From positions 1 to 64,000 of the forward strand of contig VWZF01000449.1 in NCBI GenBank assembly GCA_013396755.1: a stretch of 64,000 nucleotides of DNA, in the 5' to 3' direction. Both the position numbers and the translations under genes were made by a program. The notes under the pieces are model-generated. The model saw only the letters and a list, made by a program, of their open reading frames with translations. It was not told the origin of the DNA and searched no databases. Shown here piece by piece: positions 37,786 to 49,700 of this stretch (position 1 is the stretch's first letter; each line of letters begins with the position of its first letter). This DNA comes from Sclerurus mexicanus. Taxonomy: Eukaryota > Chordata > Aves > Passeriformes > Furnariidae.

Positions 37786-40700
37786 AGCATCATAACTCAA
37801 GAAATTTATGCAGTATTCAGTCTAATAAATTTAGGGTTGTACACTACCTATCAGTTTGATCCAGCTTTTAAACATTTCAAAGGAAGTGGGAGTTTGTGGG
37901 ACTAATGTTATAGATAGTGCTACTGGAACTCTTATCTAAAAAGGTTAAATTATGAAATTATAGCTGCCAGTTTGTAATGATGCTGTTGTTCTTTATGTAT
38001 GTCAGGTGATTGAAACAATCAACTAATTTTTTGCAGAAACCAGTTTGGTGGAAATAACTACTTATCTTGATAATCCCTGCAACTCAAAAAATACTGCTAA
38101 TCACAGACAAAACCTGATCAATTCACAGATTTTAAATCATGTGATGTAAAAGTAAAAATAGAAAATCTTTTTAATTTTAGAACTTTTTTTTTTCCCCCAG
38201 GATCTACAATGAAACTGTTAGATTATGAAACAAGTTCATCTTCACACACACAGAGGTGCACAGAGGGACAGTGATCATCAGGAAACCCTTATAAGCAAAG
38301 TAGAGAAACTGGAGCACTCTTATCTGACTTCTTCCAGGGCTATCAGAGGAGGACTATCAGCTCCACTGTCTGTGTGGTGAAAGCCATTGAGATCAGCTCC
38401 CTGTATCATCTTGCAGACCAAGGAGGGTTACTGCCTTAGGGAATACATCTTGGGATTCTGCAAGACATTTTATAAGATGCTTTTAACAGGAAAACAGAGA
38501 GAGAGAAAGGTGGAGATCAAGGTGTTTTGGGGATGAATAAATGTACAAAGATAGACAGATAATGGTATTTAAGGGACTGGTTGCACATAAACGGATTGCT
38601 GGCCAGTATGCTCTTTTGGCCACGCCTTGCAATTGCTCACTGCAGTCTTTCCTGTCTTCTGATGAAAATCCGTTTCTATTTCCTGGGTGAAATGCTCTCT
38701 GTTCTATACAGTGATGTTCTGAGATAGTGAATACAGGACGATAGCAAATTTTGTAATCATCACATTTTTTCTTGGAACCTTATTGCAGATATTCAATAGC
38801 CCCATTTTTTGTTCCCTTGTTACAGCTTCTGTGATTTTTTTTTCTCACAGTTTGTGTTGTCGATCGAGGATTATTTGTAACTACACTAATTGGCATTTCT
38901 ATTAGTTTTACACCAAAGGAAATGTTAGTATTAGCTAAAATTGTGCATGATAGAGCTAGCATTTGAAAATATATATGTGTGGGCAGGAATTAAACATTGG
39001 ACAGGTGATATAGGTGTCTTTTGCACATATCTATATTATCTTCCTTTGAGGTCAACTTTACCCATATCAGTCTTCATTGTTTCTATCTTGAACATTGGCA
39101 TGCACATACTTAGCCCACATGTGGGGTTTTTTTTCCCATTCTTAGCTACTTACATCTTAGAAGCACTGAACTGATCCTTCTGTTTCAGGCTTTCTAAATT
39201 TCTGTTTTCAGTCATGAATACAGCTGTACTGCCATTCAGCATCCCTTTAATGCATAGACATGCATGCTTCTGAAAGCACTGCTGAATTCAGCAATGGGTC
39301 TGAAAAGTTTCTTCCCTTATAAATATTATATATTTTATATACAACTATATAAATAAAATGAAATATACTATATAAAACTATAAATACTTCCTACAGCCAG
39401 TAGGGTTTTATCACTTCACTTTTCTAAAATTGATGAAATCATTTCTAAGACTGGTCTGACCTTTGCTTCTATGATGTCAGATTGCCCCTGACCCAGGTGC
39501 ATAATAATAATAATGAGATGCTATATAGAATTTATGTAAAATGTAAATGATACTGTTGTTATGATGACATCTCTACATATAACTTGACAAAATATGGACC
39601 CTTCTGTTCTGTGGGTGGAAATATTGGCTTATGAAGTCAATGGTAATCCTGTCATTGACCACAGTGGAGCTAAACTATACAAAAAGTGTTATAGTTGTCA
39701 GATCTCCTACAGCTTCTGTTGCTACTTTTATTGACTTGTGTTTTATAAATGACATGAATTATCAGCACTCTATTATCTTTTTAACTTTGATTTGGGAGCA
39801 GAAATACATATATCTCAGAAGTCTTGTATGGAGGGTCTTCTCTAAATGTAATAAATAAATGACCTTGTAAATCACATGCCAAAGCAGTGCAGTTCCACCA
39901 AAGTGATACAATTTATTGCCAAACTTCTCATTATGATATACTATTAAAACATTTCTATAAAGACATTAGCAGAACAACTTGACTTGTTTAAAAATATACG
40001 CAGTAAGTTGACACCTTTTGGAAAGTACACACAAATATCTTCAAACAACAGCACTCCAAAGAGTGACAATTTAAGGCACATGATTATTTTGCAACCTTTG
40101 TTACATAAATCTCTGAATAGACCATATATTTGTAAAACATAATTTCATATATTTCAATAACTAGGTTCACAGCTCAGAGAGACATAATTTGTCTCAGTAC
40201 AGGCAACACTTCTGCTTGTTTTTTTTTAACATTGCTAGGTCATAGTGCAGCATAATAAACATTGTTAAAAAGAACCCTATTCACAGAGCAAAATATATAG
40301 AAGGAACATAAAATACTTCTTCATTTCATCTTTTTGCAACAAGGTAGGCCATAGTTACTTGTTCAATAAATAGCAGCTGTGGAATGCTCAGCTTGCCTTT
40401 TTTGGACAGAGAATGTCACAGAAAAAATTTAGAGACTGTTTTCAGGGAAGCAAGAACTGAACTGACCTCAGTAGAGGTGAACTGATTATCAACTGATCAT
40501 TCCAATCTAATAAACAAGGGTAAAAAAACCCAGAAAGCTGATACAGCCAGATCCTCAGCAGTTCTGAATCTGTTTGCTGTGATAGAAATTAGGAGTCCTT
40601 TACTGATTAAAGTGTGCTGAAGAAGCAACCAAACGATTGCACTCATGGGTACATATGCCATGGGAAATGTGAAAAGAACAATGAAAGCGCGTGCAAAAAA

Positions 40701-43617
40701 AAAAAAAAAAGGAAACAGATGATGAACTCTTACAACCTGGTTTTTGTATAACTATAATCCACTATATTCTAGCTATGAATATGTTCTCATTGTGTAAACT
40801 GGGGACATAAAAGTTTTTTTCATCACTTTCCAAATTGAGGAATTATGCCAAACAAAACCTTGATGTAGACCCAATTCTACTAGAAAACCTGTTTCAGAGA
40901 TGTAAAAGCTTCATAAAATAAGCAAGATATTCCAGGGAAAGGTTTCTTTGCTGCCAGAATGACCCCTTTTGGTCCTTCATCTGTTCAACTATGGTGACAC
41001 AACACAGAGAAAATGCCTAAGGCCTTTGAAATGGAGAGGTAAGCCTTTATATACAGTGTCTTTCCATTTCTGTTAAAGTGGCATGATGTTCCTCTCTGTT
41101 TTATAAAACACCTACAACTCACAGCCCTCTCAAAAGCATACAGGATCCTGCTGACTTCTCACAGACTGCTGTGTTTGCAAGTACAGTGGTGTCTATTAAT
41201 CCTCTCTTGTTTAGCAGAAAACATTACAAGAACAATAAAAAGTTATATCCTGTGATTTTCAAAATTGCATACTCTTGTCTGTGCAACACTTATCTGATGA
41301 AAATCCCATCTGCTGATGACAATTTACAAATGTTTCCTTGAGGTAGCCTGTACACAAATAGATTGGGAATGCTCTAACAAGCATGCAGAAAGCAGTCCAC
41401 AGTGTGGTTCTTTTCCTGACCGCAGCACAGCAGTGACCTCTGTACAGCAGCAATAAGAAATGAAAGTTTTATTTCAAAGCCAACACCTGATGAGCATATT
41501 GCAACTTTGGTGTTGGTACTTCAGCATTATGCTATGAGACTGAAGGGTAGACTTTGGCACATTGCACTTGACCTGTCCTAATATTTGGGATCAGCCATGG
41601 TCCTGTTATATATCTATGCCAATTACTAAAATACTTGTTCCAGTTGTAATGTCTGGAACAGCATTAATATGCTGTACTTCACCAAATATGTGCTTAGTTC
41701 ACAAAAATTGTATTTACATTATTGAATTATAATGAGACTAGCTCTGGGTGATAAAGCTTTCCAATTAGGGTACTGATTTGCATCACTGCCCACGATGACT
41801 GCCAAACAGGCAGCTGCTTGTGGGTTGGTATTGAAAGAACCACTTCTCTGAATCTAATCTCTAAACATGTTTGGTTTGCATCTCTCTAGGTTTGTATATG
41901 ATATTTGCCATCACATCTCTGCAATTTGCACCAGCCTAACATACAGTTTTAGCAGAGGACAAAAATAGAAAGAAGATGTGGGCCCAAGTTTTCATACATT
42001 GCTCCACTCTTTTTGGGTGTCTGGGTATATCTCTATTTTGACATCTGACACAGAATCACCAAGAACCCATTCAAAATCTGGGTAGGCAGAGTGAAACAAT
42101 CACTAATTCCTACAGACAAAGTAAAATTTACCAGATAAAGCCTCTCTCCAGGATCCAGTCTTAACAATTCATCCTGAAGGTGACTTAGTTCATTTACAAA
42201 TGGTTTAGGCTGATAGAAAATAGAAATGAGGAACACATTAGGATCACGAAGTGGCTAAGCACTCACCTTCGACTGATGTCAAAGAACCTTTGCAGCTTAC
42301 ACCACTGAAGATTTCAAGCCAACATTTCAGGACTGAAATCATCCAAGGCAAAATACAGATAGGACAGAGGACTATATGCTGGCAGGTAGTGTTATGCATC
42401 TATGAGAGGTCTGAGAGTTTTCACTTTTATTTAGTCTTCATCTGAGTTAACTTTCACTGATTTCTCCAGCTGCCTTCAAGGTGATGCAGATCTAACTCAT
42501 ATGCAATAAGTGTCTAGTGCAATCTTAAATATCATTTAACAGAAAACTGCGCACAAAAAAATAAAGGAGGTTCCTAACACAAGCAGGTATATACACGCAC
42601 ATGCCTCTGTACAATACTTTGAACCATTAACATCCTGAGTCATTGTGGCACTTAAACCATGTGGCAAAACTCAGAAGACCATCTGAGAAAACATTATCCT
42701 GATCAGCTATTGAAAGTGGTACATAAATTAACAGAATAATCTAACAGTTTTTGGAAGGTGTCTTCCAAAGCAGCAGTAAAAATGAAAAATATTTACAGTC
42801 CTGTCTGAGTGAGGCTATTTAAAACAGAGCAGCTAAATTAAGAAATGAATTGTTTGTGACCACAAAAATTAAAATTCAGAGCTAATTCTGGATGTTCTTT
42901 CATTCCAGTGCTACTGAGTTGAGGGAATAAAGATGAAGGAAGGAAATGGCCCTCCTGGGCCATTTCCTTGATTTAATTTGATTAAACTTCAAGATGACAG
43001 GACTTTCCTCTCCATGGAAAGTTTTCCACAAGAGTCAATATCCCACAGTTACTCAGTGACACAAATATTCAAGAGCAGGAAAATGTTTTTCTTTAGCTCG
43101 CACTTATAAAAGGCACGGATCCATTTCAATCAGAGTAGACTTAGCAGGGAACTTTAGCTTAAACATTGGCTTCTCCTACTTTAATTTCATGTAGCATAAA
43201 TATTTAATTCCATTACTGAAGAAGCAAATGCAGTCTATTTCTTTCAATGTATTTATGGCATAATGGTAAAATAAACCATTTCCATGTAAAAAAAAACACC
43301 CAAGGATTTACCATTTGAAAAGATTCTTGGTTTAGCCCTCCAAAAATAATAGATTATTTGTAACAGTCTACATGAAAAAATAACAAGGAGTCATATTTCC
43401 CCCTCACTATGCACCCTTACATTATGAGTAAGAACTTAAAAATGTAAGTGCAGCAGAAAAGCGCCAGCGTTTCTGACATCACAGGACCCCACTCCCTTTC
43501 CATCTGAAACCATCCTAGAACAGATCGTATGAACCAACAGGTTGCTCTCTATTTTTACAGAAACCCTGTAAAATCAAGCGATTCTCTCTCATCTTCCTCT
43601 TTCAAGAAAGTCCTGGC
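37786..43617. other. Non-coding interval
   Basis: About 5.8 kb of AT-rich DNA with no supported gene. It includes an A run near 40697-40711 and a 13-base-pair perfect hairpin at 42940-42969. The part next to 43617 may be 3' UTR of the exon described at 43618-44171; the first ATTAAA words on the minus strand are at 43203-43208 and 43180-43185. Confidence 0.4.
42940..42969. repeat. Perfect 13-bp inverted repeat
   Basis: Left arm AAGGAAATGGCCC (42940-42952), loop TCCT, right arm GGGCCATTTCCTT (42957-42969). The arms are exactly complementary. It is too short for a typical microRNA precursor and has no terminator role in an animal genome. Confidence 0.9.
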
Positions 43618-44171
43618 TCACAACTGTGTCTCCTCTTGTTCCAAAGAATGTGGAGGGACATGGCAAGATGCTGGAAGAGATGCCAGCTTCTGAAGCTTAG
43701 GGTGGTGCAGAGGTTTTGGCCTGTGGAAAGAGCGTCGGCTTTGTACACGTCTGGCCGCAGCAGACCTGTAATTTCCTTGTACATCAAGCAACATTTTCTT
43801 CTCTTGGGGCTCCTGCAGGTATGAGTCTTCCAGGCCTTCAAAGATAAGTAGAGAATTCTCTTCTTGTGAATTCTCTGACTTGTAGCTAACTTCAGAACAA
43901 TAACCTGAGTTTACTGTCTCTTTGTTATTTGTATCTGTACCTGATTCCCAGAAGAGATCAGGTACATTTTGGTCACATGAAGCTATATACTCAGAAACAG
44001 CAGAAAGAGATATATTCCCTCTGTTTTCCAATGAAGAATAGTTCTGTGTCCAAGGCATTTGAAGACAAGAGGGGAAGAAGTGGAGGGGATTCACTGAAAC
44101 ACTTCCATTTTGGTTTAGTTGATCATCTGAAGAGGAGTATTCTGTCATTTCAACATCATGGTCCATATCAC
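43618..44171 (-). CDS. Unidentified terminal coding exon ending in a PDZ ligand (ETQL)
   Basis: A minus-strand open frame of about 184 codons follows a clear acceptor, TTTAATTGTGCTCTCTAG|GTGATATGG, and ends at TGA (43618-43620). The first split codon is in phase 1. The product begins DMDHDVEMTEYSSSDD, is acidic and Ser-rich in the first two thirds, turns basic (RRVQSRRSFHRPKP), and ends EETQL, a class I PDZ-binding C terminus (T-x-L). It has no membrane segment or recognised domain. Its strand, phase and position 2.3 kb beyond the SLC9A3 stop make an alternative last exon of SLC9A3 possible: all exons of that gene ending in phase 1 could join it. It could instead be the end of a separate gene whose other exons I could not find. 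In human PLEKHG4B lies upstream of LRRC14B on its strand, but no DH or PH domain exon is present here. Confidence 0.6.
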
Positions 44172-46495
44172 CTAGAGAGCACAATTAAATAGAAACATTT
44201 GTAGTACATACTTTATCTATTAGTGTGCTGGCTACTGGGCTTTGCTTCTGGCTATTTTTATGCAAGTCTTATGAAAAGGAGTGGTTTAAGATTTTATTTT
44301 TTTTCTGAAAAACTCTACTCTGTACCCAGTTCTATCTTGGACAAGTTAAAGTGAGTCAATTAAACTTATTATCCTTGCTGAGAGTCAGGCAAAACTTAGC
44401 TCAGTGTTTGTGATGAACAACTGCCTGTTTCAGATAGTTAGGAGATGGAGCCATCATCTGGTCACTAAGGTGTATCTTTATCTTGAAATGCTTAGTCCTG
44501 ATGCTCAGCAAGGAAATATTTCAGAATTTCAGAATAAATTGCACTCTTTCAATCAAGTAGCAGAGGGTATCTCCATGGAGTCAATTTCTTATTGATCAGA
44601 ACCTATGGTCGGTTTTCTATATACATTAGATATGTAAAGAAACTTAACATTTTCATTCTTGGCTTCCAGCTTCCATTCTTTTTAAAAACTTTTAACTGAA
44701 ATTTCAGTATCATTCTCCTATTAGGAGAATTTTGTTAAGGAGATCATTCAGAGGACTGTTTCAGAGAGTAATCAAGGTCTAAGCTTATTAGCTTGTGAAA
44801 TTTAACTTTCCAAAACACTTCTTAAGAAACACAGCATTCAAAAATCCAGTGAATTTGATATATCAAAGGTACCTGCACAAGAACTAACAAATACCGCTTC
44901 CTAATAATAAAGTGAATGATAAATTAGGCAACTGAATGGAGGAAAAGAACAAAGGTTAGCAAGAAAATGTTCAGCAAGTCATATGTAAATATTCTGTAAC
45001 AATGTTCTCAGTGGGGGAAAAAAGGTAAAGAGAATTAAAATGTGGGTAAGTGTCATAGAGGAATTTTCCTTTTGAAATGCTGCTCATCGGTCACACTTTT
45101 AATCAGGATATTGCACTGTAATACACAGTTCTTTAATCCAGTGTTTATTTTAAAACATCGTTTAAAAAATAAGTGAAGATGCATTAATAAAGAACTGAGT
45201 ACTAGAATGAAACACAGGCCTACAGGCCACTCCAGTAAAGAAAGTGATGTGCTTCCTCTGCTTACACTTGAGGTAGCATATCTTCTGAAGGACCAGCAGC
45301 CAGAACAGAAGAAAAATCGAACTTCCTTTTCTATTTCTTTTCAAAAGGTTATGAAATTCTTCTCAAGATTAGCAGCATTCACTCTTATCCTGAGGTCTTC
45401 ATCTGAACAAAGTTTCATCAACTAACTACAGAAGTGCTTTCAATTCACTGTATCTATTGTTGGAGCACAGGGGACACTTGGACATACACTTGTGATCATG
45501 AATTCCACAAAAGTGAATTCATGATGACACATACTTTACTGTTTCATTGCACAATCCCTGCAGTGCCCTGTGTTCTCTTCAATCATGGTATCTGAACTGT
45601 GACCTGACCCACCTCACTGAAGCACTGCCTGACTTGATCATAGAAATGAAGGCTGCTTTTTATGGTATGGAAAATTTCCACACAACAAAAACTAAAGGGC
45701 ATCTAGGATATTCACTTAAACCCAGAGTCAGTTTAAATTCAAGCCTCTAACACATTAGAAGACACAAGTTATTTACTGCATTTTTCTAGTTTTAAAATAA
45801 GATATGGATTAGGATAAACTCACAGTTTAAGGAAAGCTCTAACTGGAATACTGCTTCTCCACAATAGGAGTTGTGTAATTATCTCTATTCACACAAGGGA
45901 ACTGATACATTCTAGTAAACATAATTAATTTTAAACTCCTTTCTTATGCAATTTAATAATACATCAGTAGTGTCACTGAGCACTTGTATTGCAGCAGTGG
46001 GCCATTTTCCCTTCCTGGGCACTGGATAAGTAATCTGGACAAATGTTCAAAACTGACTCAAGGTTTCTTAGCAATAGAATCAAAAATCATACTCCATTTA
46101 GGGAATTCAGGTATCAATTTTATCATCTAGAACTGACTAACCAAGAAACCTGAAGCCTCTTGAAAATGGGTGCACAATATCCTGGTACTTGGAATACTAT
46201 TTTCTAGGCATTTAAAGTATTCAGGTCAAAACAAGGAGAAAGACCCTTATCTGCTGTAAAAATAGCATGGCACTGGACCTCAAATAGTTGAACAGCTCTT
46301 CTGCAGAAGGAAAACAGAAAGACGTTTTGTTAATTAATTTGGAGGAAAATAGAAGATGTTTAGTTGTACAAAGAAACAGGAAGGAAAGAGATGTTCTAGA
46401 AGAAGAAAAATCAGAAAAGTTAAGTTTACTTCTCAGTAGTCATTGATTGATAAGAAGGCTGGTTAAAAATAAAGGTGATAACATTGTTTAAAATA
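44172..46495 (-). other. Probable SLC9A3 3' UTR and intergenic sequence
   Basis: No clear coding exon. On the minus strand ATTAAA (45132-45137) and AATAAA (45144-45149) lie about 1.35 kb past the SLC9A3 stop and could serve as its polyadenylation signal. An 11-base-pair inverted repeat (ATCATGAATTC, 45495-45505, and its complement at 45515-45525) lies in the same stretch. Confidence 0.4.
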
Positions 46496-46743
46496 TTACA
46501 TATGTGTTGATTCTGGGAGGAAAGTTCTGGGTCGGTCCTCTGGGCCATCTGCTAGCAGGAAGGAATCTACTGATTTATTGCTGAGGCGGAATGGAGTGAG
46601 CCGTCTGAAGTTGTTTGGAGAATATGGGATCTGCACTCGGGCCCTTTGTGATGGTACCACGGTATCTTCACTAGATAACCACGGTGAGAACTTTGTGTAG
46701 ACGCTTTGGTCATCATCAGCTGAAAATACTGGGTTATCAATTC
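46496..46743 (-). CDS. SLC9A3: SLC9A3 canonical terminal exon
   Basis: 248 bases coding for (G)IDNPVFSADDDQ through SKSVDSFLLADGPEDR and ESTHM, then TAA at 46496-46498. Acceptor is a long T run then TTTAG|GAATT. The STHM C terminus is the PDZ ligand of NHE3. Confidence 0.96.
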
Positions 46744-49700
46744 CTAAAAAAAAAAAATCCACGAGTGACAACTAAAATTAATCAAAATAATTTTTTGGTA
46801 ATACAGCAAGATGCTTTGTAAAAGGAGAATGGCTGGTGTTGGAAAAAAATAGGCTTATACATGCTAGTCTAGGTGTGACTAAGCCAATACACAGACTGGT
46901 ATGCACACATATACCTTGGTTATTGCTAGGCATATATGGATTTCTACTAAAGAGAGAAAGTGGATATTATATCCAATATGCAGTCATGTCTGGGATACCT
47001 GGAGACAAACTAAAATTAATAAAAGAAATCAGTCCACAAATTTTATTTAAAAAAAAAAGGCATGAAATAAAATAACTGCAGAAAATTCAAATCAAATCCA
47101 TAGAAAAGAAAGAAAATATGGGAAAACATGCAAAAAACATTAAAATTCACCACTCCATAAAGGAATGAGATTTGTGTGAGGTAGATGAAGCAGGCCATGA
47201 AACAGTCAAAAGTAAGCTACAGGAGCCTGTTAATACAGTTATCAAGTTTGTAGTGCTTTTACAGAAACATTTTAGGCTTGCATCTTGCCACCCACTTATT
47301 TCTGGCTGTCTTTATACATATTCCAACATAGAATTTGACACAAAACAGTGAAAAGGCTGTATCAGCATGTTTGCCAAAAGAGAACAGACACAAGTGTTTT
47401 TCTTCACTGTATGCACCATGTTGCACATGAAGAAAACAGTGTCATGCTGAAAAATTCAAACACAAAAGTGCTAAAGAGAAACTAAATTTTAAAACTTTGT
47501 AAATCATATGATATGATTTCTGTTATATTTAGTAATATGCTTCTAGCCCGATATTTTGGAACCTTTCAGGGCTGGAAATCAAATGCAATGAGTGCTCCAG
47601 ATATGTTGCAAATCTGCTTTTTTCGGTGATTTCTATGAGCCTGTAAAGGATCTGAGGAAGCTGTGAATTTAAGTGGAGAAATCTTGCCTGAAATAAGAAG
47701 AATGAAATTTAACGCAACAAAGTGCTCCCAATGCAAGCAGAAAACAGTTCCAAAGGACTAATACTGACTGGTCTTGTGAGGTGAAACAATTCTAAAATAA
47801 CATTTTCTGTTGCTAGAAATAATTAGTGATTTTAAAACTGCTTTAGGTAGTCATGTTCACAACTTCTATCAGTAGCAAATTTGATGCTCTCCATACATTC
47901 AGATATCCAAAACTTGTTAACATTAATATTAAGCAAATATATTTTCAAATAGAACACGTAAAATCAAAGCAAAGAAACAAACAAAAAACCCACCAGGCTA
48001 AATCATCACTATTTCTAGTACTTTTTTAAATGCTTGAGAAAAAAACCTTGGAAGGTAATAAATATTTTTACCAGCAGGATTATCTGTGAAATTTTGTTTC
48101 GTCACATTAGCCAGGAAATCTACACCTTTGCCCAGATGCAAAGTCTCATAATCATTATTTTCTTCCGATTCAGAAAACTCCAAATCTGTAAGGGGAAAAA
48201 AAAAGGTCCAATTTGATTACAGATTTTCAGTAGTTCTGATTGAAAATGCTACTTCATGCTGGTTTGATGCTGGCATGTTTATCAGATACATCTTTAACAA
48301 GGATCTAGATAAGGGCAAAACTTAATCAACAGTTGCAGCACTGAAATGTGAATGCGTATACAGTTTGCAGCTTAGATACCAATTACATCAAGAAACTCAA
48401 TGCAGTTTTCTGACTTGCATTAAGACCTGGTGCTGTGATAGAGAGAGATTTCACACTCTGGCCAAGCTTTTGCCTAAGAAAATTGCCTTCCTGGAACTTA
48501 AACACACCAGTATATGACATGGCACCACTGCTCCTGCTGGGGTCTGTGTCTTACATGCTCATAAGTTGACCAAAGGCCCTGTTACAATAACCAGTGGCTG
48601 AATTTTCAGCAATTGATTTGTATCCTGACCAATTTCAAACCTAATGAGGTCATTGCTGCTTTTACTGCATTTGAACAAGTTTTGCAATAGCTGCTAAACC
48701 ACTTGTTAAGACTTTATTTCAATTAAGCTTTTTTTGTTTTAAGTAGATGATGTCATCTATAAAGAGTTCTTTGCTAAGACACCACTGAATGACCTACTGA
48801 TGAGTTTTGGAAAGCTCTTTCCATACAAAAAAGTTCTAGAAAATTACAGGTAGGGAGCCAGCCTGTACTGCTCCTGTCAGGCAAACTGAAATAACACTCA
48901 GAAAATTATTCAAAGAAGATACATAAATAAAAACACTTTTGCTTGGAACTACTGAGAAAAGATGAATCCCTCTCTATTTCACTTGAGTTCTTTTTGACAT
49001 CAAGGGGTTGCAGGCATGAACAGAGGAAAGAACACAAAAGTTAGTTCAGTAGCTTTTAACCACATCTTGAGGTGCTTTAAAGTGACACCTTATTTTATAA
49101 TTATATAACAAAGATATTAGCATCCATCCCATCTTGCTGTGTCAGGTATCAATGCCAAAATATGGCTAAAACATTAAAGAATTTGGGGTTTTCCATGCAA
49201 AACCAATTTTTACTGGGAGTACTCCCTAGGCTGGTCAGCTTATGATTAAGATTTTGAAGGCTGACCAGTGTGATATATTTGAACAAAGGGTGAATCAGCA
49301 CTGACACTGGCCTCTGACTGTGTGTTCCTTCCAAATCTACACTCTCTTTGAGTACTAACATACTTGCTTAGCCTAAACTCTGTTGCAGACCCTTCTAAAA
49401 CAATGGACTTTAACTCAGATCAGAATGTCATCTCAACTACTAAATTTTATATAGCTGACATTGTGGACAGACATAGCCTGCTGTGATGAAAAAGAAAAAT
49501 GTTAGAAGCTCTGTGCACCTTACCAAAAAGGAAGCTGAAAGTACATTTATGTTCTATCCATTGCATTGTTTTGTTTTCAAAATTTAAATGTGATATTTTA
49601 AAAATGTGAGTAAAATGGCCAATTAAAATTTTGTCATCCAGCTTCCTAGAAAAACAACTTCTAAATCATAGAGACACTGCATTTAAGCATGGAGAAGATC

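Noticed and set aside
45225..45344. Minus-strand open stretch coding for a hydrophobic run (FLLFWLLVLQ) followed by a GT in phase 1, as if a membrane exon preceding the exon at 43618-44171.
   Set aside because: It has no ATG, an in-frame TGA a few codons upstream, only a weak acceptor with a poor pyrimidine tract, and a short hydrophobic run. Chance is the simpler reading.
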